Source of the DNA: Vibrio sinaloensis DSM 21326
GTDB taxonomy: Bacteria; Pseudomonadota; Gammaproteobacteria; Enterobacterales; Vibrionaceae
Direction of reading: 5' to 3'
Assembly (NCBI RefSeq): GCF_000189275.1
Contig: NZ_AEVT01000018.1
Coordinates: 248,001-312,000 of the forward strand
DNA length: 64,000 nucleotides
Shown here in pieces: positions 25,913-34,802 of the stretch (position 1 is the stretch's first letter; every line of letters begins with the position of its first letter). Position numbers and translations under genes: made by a program. The notes under the pieces are model-generated. The model made no database searches. It had not been told where the DNA came from and worked only from the letters and a program-made list of their open reading frames with translations.

Positions 25913-26659
25913 ATGTCTGATTCCAATCAAAAACAGCGCAAAGTGACCTGGGGCTGCTACGTCGCACTCGCTTTCGCTGTGGTGTTTTTCTCGGGGCTGA
26001 TGAAGTCCAATGAATGGTATGGTGTGCTTGACTTTACCACCCTCAATGGCTCTTTCGGTAGCGTTGCTTACGATGTTAAAGAGACGGCGGAAGGCGTGGA
26101 AGCGGCAACCACCTCTCTGCGTGGTAAAGGCGGCAGCGGCGCGCGAGACGGCTTTATTTTTGCTCTTACGCTTATCCCAACCGTGATGTTTGCTCTGGGG
26201 GTGATCAATGTTCTTGAACATTACGGTGCGCTGGATGCTGCTCGTAAACTTCTTACGCCACTTCTACGCCCACTCATGGGGATTCCGGGCAGCTCCGGCC
26301 TTGCCCTCATAGCGTCGTTGCAAAGTACTGATGCTGGCGCGGCGATGACTCGTCAACTTAAGGATGAAGGGCGTTTAACTAAACGTGAAACCGACGTCTT
26401 TACTATGTTCCAGTTCACGGCAGGGGCAACCATCGTTAACTTCTTCTCCTCTGGCGCTGTGCTATTTACTCTCACTATGGCAGACGGCTCGCTTGCCGTG
26501 ACTTCTTCGATTGGCTTGGCTGTTGCGATTATGTTCGTGTTTAAGTTTGTTGGTGCGAACTTGTTCCGTATCTACTTGAACATCACCGAAGGCAAAGAAG
26601 ATAAGCAGGGTAAACAAGACAACAACGAGGCTGCAAACCTAAAAGAGGAGACGGCGTAA
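25913..26659 (+). CDS. YjiH-like nucleoside-recognition (gate) membrane protein
   Basis: This 248-residue membrane protein belongs to the nucleoside recognition/Gate domain family and resembles E. coli YjiH. Hydrophobic segments lie at about 12-30, 85-105, 125-140, 170-190 and 195-218. LQSTDAGAAMTRQL is a conserved cytosolic motif of the family. The polar C-terminal tail is Lys/Asp/Glu-rich. Together with the YjiG-like partner, whose ATG overlaps its stop (TAATG), it probably forms a small-molecule transporter. In E. coli the pair sits beside a dipeptidase gene; here an M20 peptidase gene follows. Substrate unknown. Confidence 0.83.
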   Translation: MSDSNQKQRKVTWGCYVALAFAVVFFSGLMKSNEWYGVLDFTTLNGSFGSVAYDVKETAEGVEAATTSLRGKGGSGARDGFIFALTLIPTVMFALGVINVLEHYGALDAARKLLTPLLRPLMGIPGSSGLALIASLQSTDAGAAMTRQLKDEGRLTKRETDVFTMFQFTAGATIVNFFSSGAVLFTLTMADGSLAVTSSIGLAVAIMFVFKFVGANLFRIYLNITEGKEDKQGKQDNNEAANLKEETA

Positions 26660-27126
26660 TGAGTGACGTAAAAGTAAGAAAACCAATGATCACTGATATT
26701 TTCGTCGAAGGTGCAAAAAAAGGCTGGGTGATCGCCACAACCTCGACTGTACCCAATGTTTTGATGGCGTTTGTGATCATCAAAGCGCTGCAAATCACTG
26801 GTGCACTGGAGATGATGGGAACGATTTTCTCGCCAGTGATGGCCGTGTTTGGCTTACCTGGTGAAGCGGCAGCAGTATTGATTGGTGCGTGGATGTCGAT
26901 GGGTGGCGCCGTTGGTGTTGTGATTACTCTGTTTGACCAAGGTATCCTCAATGGGACCCACATTGCAATACTGGCACCGGCCATCTACTTAATGGGCTCC
27001 CAAGTTCAATACATGGGGCGCATTATGGGGCCGATCGGTACTGAAGGACGCTACATTCCTGTGATGATTGCTATCTCAGTGATTAACGCGTTTGGTGCCA
27101 TGTTGGTGATGAATCTGTTTGTGTAA
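26659..27126 (+). CDS. YjiG-like membrane protein
   Basis: This 155-residue partner of the YjiH-like protein has about four hydrophobic segments and the family motif GLPGEAAAVLIGAWMSMGGA. It starts on the last base of the upstream gene and ends 10 bp before the M20 peptidase ATG, so all three form one operon. YjiG/YjiH resemble the two halves of spore maturation protein A/B type pairs. A peptide or peptide-product transporter is plausible but not shown. Confidence 0.82.
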   Translation: MSDVKVRKPMITDIFVEGAKKGWVIATTSTVPNVLMAFVIIKALQITGALEMMGTIFSPVMAVFGLPGEAAAVLIGAWMSMGGAVGVVITLFDQGILNGTHIAILAPAIYLMGSQVQYMGRIMGPIGTEGRYIPVMIAISVINAFGAMLVMNLFV

Positions 27127-27136
27127 GGGACAAAGA

Positions 27137-28261
27137 ATGAAGTTTTCACTCAATGAATATTTAGAAGAGCTACGTCCATTAATAAATGTGGATTGCGGTA
27201 CTTACACTCTTGATGGCATCGAGTTTATAGCGGCGCAGTTTGAAGCTAAATTTGCTGATATGGCTGGTTGGCAGGTGAAACGTGTCGACTGTGGTAAAGC
27301 GGGTGTTGGTTTAGAGATTCGCAACAAGCCACAAGCGAGTGACATCGACGTTATGCTGGTCGGTCACATGGATACCGTGTTTCCACTTGGAACGGCGGAA
27401 CTGAGACCAATGAGTTGTGACGCAGATAAAGCCTACGGTCCAGGCGTATCGGATATGAAATCGGGTTTGCTGAATGTGGTCTACGCGATGCGTCACCTTG
27501 ATCCGTCTGTGCTGGATGCATTGTCGATTTGTATCTGTATGAACCCAGATGAAGAGACGGGTTCGCTGGATTCTGTGGATTGGATTCAGGCAGTGGCAAA
27601 GCAAGCCAAACAGGTATTGGTTGCTGAGGCAGCTCGCGCAGATGGCGGGCTTGTGAAAGCGCGTAAAGGCATGGCGAGATACAAGCTGACGTTTGATGGC
27701 ATTGCAGCGCACGCCGGCAATGAGCCAGAGAAAGGTCACAGTGCGATCACCGAAATGGCCAACTGGGTTCTGGCGATCAATCGCATGACCAACTTTGAAT
27801 CGGGTACCACACTTAACGTGGGCATCGTTTCTGGCGGTGCTGGTGCGAACATCGTCCCAGAGCATGCAGAGGCGATTGTCGATATCCGCTTCTGGAGCAA
27901 CGAAGAGTATGACGAGGTGGATACTCGTTTAAACGCCATGATTGAACAGACGTTTGACAGCGAGGTTAAGGTAGAGCTCAAACGCGAAGCTTACAAACCT
28001 TCGATGGTGCCGAGTGAAGCAACCGTGGCACTCATGGAGATTGTTGAGCAAGCGGCACAAGAGCTAGCGATTGAGATCAACTGGAAAGAAGCTGGCGGTG
28101 GCTCTGATGCTAACAACACGGCAGTGCTTGGCGTGCCAACACTGGATGGTTTAGGCCCAGTGGGTGCGGGGTTCCATAGCGATCAAGAGTATTTACTTTT
28201 AGACTCAATCGAACCGCGTATCAAGCTACTGATGCGAGTGATTGAAAAGCTCGCTCGCTAA
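27137..28261 (+). CDS. M20 family metallopeptidase (carboxypeptidase G2-like)
   Basis: This 374-residue zinc peptidase of the M20 family has the metal and catalytic residues visible: His77 and Asp79 in VGHMDTVF, Asp106 in GVSDMKSG, Glu139-Glu140 in PDEETGS, and a late His in FHSDQEY. The dimerisation lid domain spans about 180-290. It resembles glutamate carboxypeptidase (CPG2) more than PepT. It should cleave a short peptide or acyl-amino acid in the cytoplasm, presumably one brought in by the YjiH/YjiG-like proteins. The start at 27137 (AAGGGAC upstream) is preferred to a TTG at 27119. Confidence 0.88.
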   Translation: MKFSLNEYLEELRPLINVDCGTYTLDGIEFIAAQFEAKFADMAGWQVKRVDCGKAGVGLEIRNKPQASDIDVMLVGHMDTVFPLGTAELRPMSCDADKAYGPGVSDMKSGLLNVVYAMRHLDPSVLDALSICICMNPDEETGSLDSVDWIQAVAKQAKQVLVAEAARADGGLVKARKGMARYKLTFDGIAAHAGNEPEKGHSAITEMANWVLAINRMTNFESGTTLNVGIVSGGAGANIVPEHAEAIVDIRFWSNEEYDEVDTRLNAMIEQTFDSEVKVELKREAYKPSMVPSEATVALMEIVEQAAQELAIEINWKEAGGGSDANNTAVLGVPTLDGLGPVGAGFHSDQEYLLLDSIEPRIKLLMRVIEKLAR

Positions 28262-28286
28262 ATTATGCTTCCCTGATTCACTACTC

Positions 28287-28314
28287 AAGCCCCGATTTCT
28301 CGGGGCTTTTTTAT
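28287..28314. terminator. Bidirectional terminator
   Basis: The stem AAGCCCCG (28287-28294) pairs with CGGGGCTT (28301-28308), followed by T. It lies between the M20 peptidase gene and the convergent LysR gene. Confidence 0.85.
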
Positions 28315-29225
28315 TGGTCGACGAAATAGGACTTGAGCTTGTCGCGGAGCCAAATATTGGCAGGACTGTGCTTCATGCGATTGTGCGCCAGTAAGCGATA
28401 CTTAACTGGGATGCGCGTAAATGGAGCGTCAATGACTTGAAGATCTAATCGCTCGGCAAATTGATCGGCAATACTTTTGACCATGGCAGCTAAACAGTTG
28501 CTGCTTGAGATCATGGTCATTTGAGAGACGAGTGAGTCGCACTCTGCGGCGACTCGACGTTCGCCGATAGACTCTTCAGTGAAGTAATCGGCAAGGTAAG
28601 CCTCTTCGCGCCTGAGTTTCAGCGTGACATGTTTCTCCGCGTAAAACTGCTCTAGCGATAGGGTTTGCTGGATGCGCGGGTGTTGTTTGCGCGCAATGAC
28701 ACACAGTTCATCATTAAAGAAAAACTCGGAAAAGAACGAGGGTGCTGAATAGTTGGCAAAGTCGATGGCAAGATCGGCTTTTTGTTGATTGAGGTTGTGG
28801 ATGAGTTTTTCTTCACTCGACAGAGTAGGGTGAAGCTCTATATCGACATTGCCAAGCGTGCTATCGGCTTCGATCTTTGGCAGCAGCATTAACATCATGG
28901 GTTCGGTTGTATAGACCACAAAACGGCGCGAGTTCGCCGTGCTGAAGCTTTCGATACCTTCAATTGCGTTGTGGATTTGGCTAAATGCGGGTTCAATTTG
29001 CCTCGCTAACTCGTGAGCTTGATGAGTGGGGGCGATCCCACGTCCTGAGCGAATAAACAATTGAACACCCAATTGTTGTTGCAGCCGTTTGAGAACCCCG
29101 CTTACCCCTGGTTGAGTCAGCCCAAGCACGTCCGCGGCGACGGTGATCGAACGATGTTGATAGACACTCAGAAAGACTTTGAACAAGTTAAGGTCAACAG
29201 CATTATCGTGCACGACTTTCTCCAA
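28311..29225 (-). CDS. LysR-family regulator divergent from alkyl sulfatase
   Basis: This 304-residue LysR protein has an N-terminal winged helix at about 10-70 (SITVAADVLGLTQPGVSGVLKR) and an effector domain after residue 95. It resembles the LeuO/NodD branch in starting with a short leader before DLNLFKVF. It is divergent from the alkyl sulfatase gene. In Pseudomonas the SdsA alkyl sulfatase is controlled by an adjacent LysR protein, SdsB, so a similar role is likely. The effector is unknown. Confidence 0.85.
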   Translation of the reverse strand: MEKVVHDNAVDLNLFKVFLSVYQHRSITVAADVLGLTQPGVSGVLKRLQQQLGVQLFIRSGRGIAPTHQAHELARQIEPAFSQIHNAIEGIESFSTANSRRFVVYTTEPMMLMLLPKIEADSTLGNVDIELHPTLSSEEKLIHNLNQQKADLAIDFANYSAPSFFSEFFFNDELCVIARKQHPRIQQTLSLEQFYAEKHVTLKLRREEAYLADYFTEESIGERRVAAECDSLVSQMTMISSSNCLAAMVKSIADQFAERLDLQVIDAPFTRIPVKYRLLAHNRMKHSPANIWLRDKLKSYFVDQ

Positions 29226-29332
29226 TACATAACAGATCGCGATGTTTTGTATAAAGTCTCATGTATGTATCTTGATGTGTCAACCGATTAGATTAGTCCT
29301 GTACCCAATAACGAGAGACTACGAGGTTCCCT

Positions 29333-31351
29333 ATGACACACCGCTTTGCACCCTCAGCGATTTCACTTGCCCTTATCGTTTCGTTTTCAGCGTCAGCAGA
29401 TTACGCCAGCTTAGATACCTACCAAGGTAAACCAGCGACAGAGCACACTAAGTTAGCCAATGCGACGTTAGCAAAATCGTTACCATGGCAAGATGTCAGC
29501 GCATTTGAGCGCACGCAAAAAGGATTGATTGCAGAGTTTGGAACTCATGAAGCTGGCGAACTGAAAAATCGCTTCGAATACATGGCCGAGATGAGCGTCG
29601 ATGAGCTACCCGCATCGGTAAATCCATCGATTTGGCGTCAAGGCATGCTGAATTACGCCGCAGGCGGTTTGTATCAAGTGACCGATGGGGTTTATCAAAT
29701 CCGTGGCGCAGACTTGTCGAACATGACCATCTACCGTACTGACAATGGTTACGTCATTCACGATCCACTTCTGTCTAAACAAGCGGCGGCGGCATCTTGG
29801 GAGTTTGCAAAAATGCATCTACCTAAGATCAATGGAGAGCATAAGATTACCGGAATGATCTATTCACACATGCATGCTGATCACTTTGGTGGCTCTCGCG
29901 GTGTGTTTGAGTCGGGCGACTTTGTTGAAGGTGCACCAATTTACGCGCCCAATGACTTTATCAAAGAACTCGCCGATGAAAACGTGATTGCGGGGGCTGC
30001 GATGGGACGCCGCGCCAACTATCAATACGGCACCACCTTAGACAACAACACTCAAGGTATTGTTGATAACGCGTTAGGTCTTGGAACCTCTCGAGGGGAG
30101 GTGACGTTAGTGGCACCGACTCAAGAAATTGAAGAGCGTGAAAAAGTGATCACCATTGATGGTTTGGACTTCCACGCGATCAATATGCCAGGTGCCGAAG
30201 CGCCAGCTGAAATTGTTCTTTATGTTCCAGAATACCGTTCACTCAATACGGCAGAGTTAACTTACGACGGTATGCACAATATTTACACCTTCCGCGGAGC
30301 AAAAGTGCGTGACGCATTGGTGTGGACCAAGTACCTAACAGAGCTAAAACTTCGCTATGTCGACAGTGGCTTAGTGGATAACATCCATGCGGCGCACTCA
30401 GCACCAGTTTGGAATGATTCGACAACCGAAACCAATGAAATTGCCGATTACATGACGCTGCAACGCGATAACTATGGATTTATTCATAACCAAGCCATGC
30501 GCCTAGCGAACCATGGTGTCACCATTCATGATGTAGGCCGTGAGATAGAAAAAATCGTTCCTCAGTCGCAAAAAGAGACGTGGCACACCAATGGCTACCA
30601 TGGTTCATACAGTCATAATGCTCGTGCCGTTGTAAATTTGTACTTGGGATATCATGACATGAACCCTGTGAACACCAATCCACTGCAAACCCAAGAAAAG
30701 TCATGTGTTTACGTTGAAGCTGCAGGCGCTGATACCTTATTCAAAGCGGGTAAAACGCACTTTGAACAAGGGGACTACCAGCAAGCATCGCAGCTATTCA
30801 ATGACTTAGTTCAATGTGACCCAAGCAATATCGACTATCGTTTTGCCTTAGCGGACAGCTTTGAACAGCAAGGATATCAATCGGAAACTATGGCGTGGCG
30901 AAATTCTTACCTGCAAGGGGCTGTTGAGCTGCGTACTGGAGATATTCAGCCGTCAATCAAGTTAGCGTCTCCGGATGTGATTGCAAATACACCAACGGGC
31001 ATGTTCTTAGATTTCTTAGCCGTAAGGCTAAATGCTGAGAAGGCAGAACAGGCGGGGCTGGATTTTAACTTTGGTGTTCATCACCCAGATTTGAACGAAT
31101 CCTATTTCGGTGAAGTATCCAATGCAAACATGGCGAACATTGCCGTCGAAACGTTACCGAAAACGGACGTGACCTTGGAAATCAACAAAGCTGACATGAC
31201 AGCCATGGTATTAGGTCAAAAAACGTTGGAACAATTGGTCAAGTCAGGCGATGCCAAGCTTAGCGGTGATGTGAGTTTAGTTAACCAACTTAGCGAGGCG
31301 TTAGATGACTTTGATGGGATGTTTGAGATATTGCCTATGCCGACCAAATAA
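29333..31351 (+). CDS. Secreted SdsA-type alkyl sulfatase
   Basis: This 672-residue enzyme is of the metallo-beta-lactamase-fold alkyl sulfatase family (SdsA1/YjcS), which hydrolyses medium-chain alkyl sulfates such as dodecyl sulfate. A signal peptide ends at about ASA (residue 22). The zinc motif SHMHADHFGG provides His179, His181, Asp183 and His184. A helical dimerisation domain follows (about 420-530), and the final about 120 residues are the SCP2-like sterol-carrier domain typical of the family. The ATG is 107 bp from the divergent LysR start. A terminator lies downstream. Confidence 0.9.
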   Translation: MTHRFAPSAISLALIVSFSASADYASLDTYQGKPATEHTKLANATLAKSLPWQDVSAFERTQKGLIAEFGTHEAGELKNRFEYMAEMSVDELPASVNPSIWRQGMLNYAAGGLYQVTDGVYQIRGADLSNMTIYRTDNGYVIHDPLLSKQAAAASWEFAKMHLPKINGEHKITGMIYSHMHADHFGGSRGVFESGDFVEGAPIYAPNDFIKELADENVIAGAAMGRRANYQYGTTLDNNTQGIVDNALGLGTSRGEVTLVAPTQEIEEREKVITIDGLDFHAINMPGAEAPAEIVLYVPEYRSLNTAELTYDGMHNIYTFRGAKVRDALVWTKYLTELKLRYVDSGLVDNIHAAHSAPVWNDSTTETNEIADYMTLQRDNYGFIHNQAMRLANHGVTIHDVGREIEKIVPQSQKETWHTNGYHGSYSHNARAVVNLYLGYHDMNPVNTNPLQTQEKSCVYVEAAGADTLFKAGKTHFEQGDYQQASQLFNDLVQCDPSNIDYRFALADSFEQQGYQSETMAWRNSYLQGAVELRTGDIQPSIKLASPDVIANTPTGMFLDFLAVRLNAEKAEQAGLDFNFGVHHPDLNESYFGEVSNANMANIAVETLPKTDVTLEINKADMTAMVLGQKTLEQLVKSGDAKLSGDVSLVNQLSEALDDFDGMFEILPMPTK

Positions 31352-31381
31352 TCCCGTTCTACCTAACGTTAACCGTAGGTC

Positions 31382-31410
31382 AACCCCAGCCTTATAGGCT
31401 GGGGTTTTCT
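31382..31410 (+). terminator. Terminator after alkyl sulfatase
   Basis: A perfect 11-bp stem beginning at 31382 has a 3-nt loop and is followed by TTTT. Confidence 0.8.
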
Positions 31411-31483
31411 CCGTTAAGGTGTTAGCAATTGATTTCTCGACGTTTGTGATATTTCTGCGACGCAATAAAGCAATACAACACTC

Positions 31484-31504
31484 AATAGATATTAATTCTC
31501 ATTT
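31484..31504. promoter_or_regulatory. Candidate Fur box upstream of the AraC-type gene
   Basis: AATAGATATTAATTCTCATTT resembles the 19-bp Fur consensus and lies about 50 bp before the regulator ATG. A second, better-looking site precedes the receptor gene. Confidence 0.5.
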
Positions 31505-31551
31505 ACATTTTTGATACTATGGCCGAATAGTATCAGCAGCAGTGTTATCTC

Positions 31552-32478
31552 ATGAGCCGAAATCTCAGTGTTTCCATCAACTCCAGCGCATTTGAGCGCA
31601 TAAATCGCGTTTTGTCGTATATTCATGGCAACTTAGATATGCCGTTATCTTTAGTGGATATCGCCCAGCAAAGTTGTTGGTCGCGCTGGCAGTTACAACG
31701 GGTGTTTCAAGAGAAAACAGGATTATCCGTGGCGACTTATGTGCGTGAGTTAAAGCTTAGTCAAGCTGCTGAGCGCTTGATCGACGGCGATGAGCGGGTT
31801 ATCGATATTGCCTTAGATCTTGGGTTTAATTCTGAAATCAGCTTTAGCCGTGCTTTTAAGCAGATGTTCGATGTTAGCCCAAGAGGATACCGCAAGTTAG
31901 GTCGAAGAAGTGGTGTTCGAAAGCCGTTTGAAGTCGCGACGTTAGCGGATTTAAGCCAAATCGACAGCTTTGTCGAAGTGAGAGTCGAGACACGTGAGGC
32001 GTTCACATTGTTGGGTGTGAATGATCAGATCAACGGTTTATTCTCGTTAGCGCCAGATTTTCACGTCAAAGTCCCGGCCTTATGGCAAAAACTGGAGTGT
32101 CATGCCGAGCAGGCTGGGTTACCCCCAACGCATGGGGTTGGTGTTATTGATGTTACGCAAAGTCATTTTGACGGCACAAATATCCGCTATTGGGCGGGTA
32201 CGCCAGTGGGAGAAGAGTTTAGATTTCCCGAACTGCCTAGTCTAACGGCTCACGATTTCGATTTATTAAATGTCCCTTCTCAGACTTACGCCGTGATGAA
32301 ACATAAAGGCTGCATCACTCAATTACCTCAAACGTTGCAGTGGTTCTTGTTGAACTGGCTACCACACTCTGATTATCGTGGCTTAGATGGTTTTGAGCTT
32401 GAATGTTACCCAGCCAATTATCGAGAAATGGGTGAACTGGCGGTCATGGAGTACTGGGTTCCTATCGAACGAATTTAA
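31552..32478 (+). CDS. AraC-type regulator with GyrI-like effector domain
   Basis: This 308-residue regulator has an N-terminal AraC/XylS double helix-turn-helix (about 10-115; MPLSLVDIAQQSCWSRWQLQRVF and DIALDLGFNSEISFSRAF). A C-terminal GyrI/SOUL-like small-molecule-binding domain follows (about 135-305), as in Rob. It is 104 bp upstream of a TonB-dependent siderophore receptor gene on the same strand and has its own Fur-like box. It probably activates the receptor gene when the ferri-siderophore is present, comparable to the DesR/DesA arrangement described in some vibrios. The siderophore cannot be read from the sequence. Confidence 0.87.
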   Translation: MSRNLSVSINSSAFERINRVLSYIHGNLDMPLSLVDIAQQSCWSRWQLQRVFQEKTGLSVATYVRELKLSQAAERLIDGDERVIDIALDLGFNSEISFSRAFKQMFDVSPRGYRKLGRRSGVRKPFEVATLADLSQIDSFVEVRVETREAFTLLGVNDQINGLFSLAPDFHVKVPALWQKLECHAEQAGLPPTHGVGVIDVTQSHFDGTNIRYWAGTPVGEEFRFPELPSLTAHDFDLLNVPSQTYAVMKHKGCITQLPQTLQWFLLNWLPHSDYRGLDGFELECYPANYREMGELAVMEYWVPIERI

Positions 32479-32537
32479 CCTATCTGGTCACTTTGCACCA
32501 AATTGTTAACTTTCTCGTCTTCAAATTCGTAAAATGC

Positions 32538-32556
32538 AAATGAGATTTATTCTCAA
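32538..32556. promoter_or_regulatory. Candidate Fur box upstream of the TonB receptor
   Basis: AAATGAGATTTATTCTCAA is a near-palindromic 19-mer of Fur-box type, 26 bp before the receptor ATG. This suggests iron repression. Confidence 0.65.
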
Positions 32557-32582
32557 GAGAAAGCATTGGTACCGAGGGACAC

Positions 32583-34748
32583 ATGATAACTCCAACAAGA
32601 TTTAATCGCTCAACATTGACGTTAGCATTACTAGCGGCGCTCGCCGCACCAGCATTTGCCGCCGAAGACACTTCTGAAGATTCAACGCTACTAGAAACCG
32701 TAACGGTATTGGGTAAAGCCTATCGCAACACGGCAACCAAAACGGCACTGAAGCCCGAGGAAACACCTCAAGGCATCACAGTTATTGATGATCAACAGCT
32801 TGAGCAGCGTGGGGTGCAGTCCCTCAGTGAAGCTGTTCGTTATGCATCGGGAGTGGTGACGGAGACGCGCGGCGGTGCGGTAACCATGTTTGATACCTTT
32901 ATGATTCGTGGTTTTAGAGCGGAACAAAGTTATTACGATGGCTTAGTGCTACCGCTTCTTAATAACTGGAACTTGCAGCCACAGATCGACCCATTTGCCG
33001 TCCAGCAAATCGAAGTATTTAAAGGCCCAACCTCTGTCTTATATGGCGCGATGTCTCCAGGTGGCATGGTTAACATGGTGGCGAAATCACCTCAACAGGA
33101 GCAGAGTACCAAAGTGGGACTTGCCACTGGTAGCCACAGTCTCAAGCAGGTATCACTCGATACAACCGGTCAGTTTGGTGACAGCGATGTCTCATATCGA
33201 CTGTTGGCTCTGGCTCGTCAAAAAGATAGCCAAGTAGGTGGCGCGACAGAAGAGCGTTATCTCATTGCACCATCGATCGACTGGCAAGTGACCGATAGCA
33301 CTTGGGTTAACTTCAACCTTTATTACCAAAAAGACCCATCAATGGGGATTAACTCTGCGTTGCCGTCTTCGGGGATGTTTGTTGATAATCCAAACGGTTC
33401 AACGTCACCTTCAACTTGGATTGGTGCCGATGATTGGAGCACCTTTGAGCGCGAAGTCATGATGCTAGGCTACAAGATTAATCATGAATTCAACGCCAAT
33501 TGGAGCTTTCTGCAAAACGCTCGTTACCTCGATGCCTCCTTGTTGCAAGAAAACACCTATCACGGCGCAGTGTATGGCCCCGGTGGTTGGGATTATAACT
33601 ATTGGGATCCAAACACAGGAAACATTCGTCTCCTTGCATACAGCACCGAAGAGGAGTCGAAAGGGTTCACGATTGATAACCAGCTTTCTGGTCTGATTGA
33701 GACCGGCAGTATTCAACACAACATTTTGCTGGGTATTGATTATCAAAACCTAGACGGTGAGTCGGTGTATACGGCATTTGATAAAGTGTACTGGAACAAC
33801 GTATTTAACCCGAGTAACGACTTCATTAATCGCAACGATATGGGTAACGAATACCGAAATGTTGATGAGGTGACGGTTGACCAGCTTGGCTTCTACTTAC
33901 AAGACCAGATCCGCTACAACAATTTAGTGTTGATTGCGGGTGGGCGCTATGATCATTATCGTGCCGATAATGAATACAACGGCGCCAGTACCAAAGCAGA
34001 TCATCGTCAGTTCTCTTACCGTGTTGGCGCTTTGTATGAGTTTGAATCGGGAATAGCGCCGTTCATCAGTTACGCGACCAGCTTTGAACCGCTTGCTGGT
34101 ACCAATGCTTTGACCGGGGAAGATTATGACCCTGAGTTGGGTAAGCAGATTGAAGCTGGTGTGAAGTATCAATCCGCAGATGGCTCCCAATCTTTGACGA
34201 CGTCGTTATTCCAGATTACCAAGTCGGATGTATTGGCGGCGGATCCAAACAACTTCTTGCAACGCATTCAGATTGGTGAAGTTGTTTCGAAAGGTGTGGA
34301 AGTTGAAGGGCGCTGGTACGCAACAGAAAGCTTGGATCTCGCAGCGTCATACACTTACTTAGATATGGAAGTCACGGATGCGGGAGCGGATCAAGGATTA
34401 GAAGGTACAACTCCAATTTATGTTCCGACTCACAGCGCCAATTTGTGGGCGAATTACCAGTTTTACACTGGTTCATTGGCTGGGGCTCGATTCGGTGGCG
34501 GCGTTCGTTACGTGGGTAAAATGGAGCGCGATGCTTACAACCTAACTGGAAGTGTTCCTTCTTACACCCTAGTCGATATGTCGTTTGGTTATGAATTGGG
34601 CAACGCGGTGGAGTCTCTTGATGGAACTAGCGTCAATGTGATTGCGAATAATTTGCTTAATGAAGAATACTATTCTTGCTACGACAACGACAACTGTTGG
34701 TACGGTGCAGAGCGCAGTATTGAGCTTAACGTGAACTACGAGTTCTAA
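32583..34748 (+). CDS. TonB-dependent siderophore receptor
   Basis: This 721-residue outer-membrane receptor has a signal peptide ending AFA (about residue 26) and a TonB-box-like LETVTVLG (about 36-43). The plug domain (about 55-165) contains PQGITVIDDQQL, MIRGF and VLYGAMSPGGMVNMV. A 22-strand barrel fills the rest and ends in the terminal aromatic NYEF. The barrel and plug are of the ferrichrome/hydroxamate FhuA-FoxA type rather than the vitamin B12 type. A CYDNDNC pair near the C-terminus probably forms a disulfide loop. Regulation by Fur and the adjacent AraC-type protein is likely. No siderophore synthesis genes are in the window, so it probably takes up a xenosiderophore. Confidence 0.9.
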   Translation: MITPTRFNRSTLTLALLAALAAPAFAAEDTSEDSTLLETVTVLGKAYRNTATKTALKPEETPQGITVIDDQQLEQRGVQSLSEAVRYASGVVTETRGGAVTMFDTFMIRGFRAEQSYYDGLVLPLLNNWNLQPQIDPFAVQQIEVFKGPTSVLYGAMSPGGMVNMVAKSPQQEQSTKVGLATGSHSLKQVSLDTTGQFGDSDVSYRLLALARQKDSQVGGATEERYLIAPSIDWQVTDSTWVNFNLYYQKDPSMGINSALPSSGMFVDNPNGSTSPSTWIGADDWSTFEREVMMLGYKINHEFNANWSFLQNARYLDASLLQENTYHGAVYGPGGWDYNYWDPNTGNIRLLAYSTEEESKGFTIDNQLSGLIETGSIQHNILLGIDYQNLDGESVYTAFDKVYWNNVFNPSNDFINRNDMGNEYRNVDEVTVDQLGFYLQDQIRYNNLVLIAGGRYDHYRADNEYNGASTKADHRQFSYRVGALYEFESGIAPFISYATSFEPLAGTNALTGEDYDPELGKQIEAGVKYQSADGSQSLTTSLFQITKSDVLAADPNNFLQRIQIGEVVSKGVEVEGRWYATESLDLAASYTYLDMEVTDAGADQGLEGTTPIYVPTHSANLWANYQFYTGSLAGARFGGGVRYVGKMERDAYNLTGSVPSYTLVDMSFGYELGNAVESLDGTSVNVIANNLLNEEYYSCYDNDNCWYGAERSIELNVNYEF

Positions 34749-34763
34749 CTGTGTGATAGTGAG

Positions 34764-34791
34764 AAAAAGGCAGCCACCAGGCTGCCTTTTT
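34764..34791 (+). terminator. Terminator after the TonB receptor
   Basis: AAAAAGGCAGCC (34764-34775) pairs with GGCTGCCTTTTT (34780-34791) around a 4-nt loop. Confidence 0.85.
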
Positions 34792-34802
34792 ATTGCCTTG
34801 TT

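Noticed and set aside
27119..27136. TTG start of the M20 peptidase inside yjiG
   Set aside because: The ATG at 27137 has a proper ribosome site and matches the usual family length.
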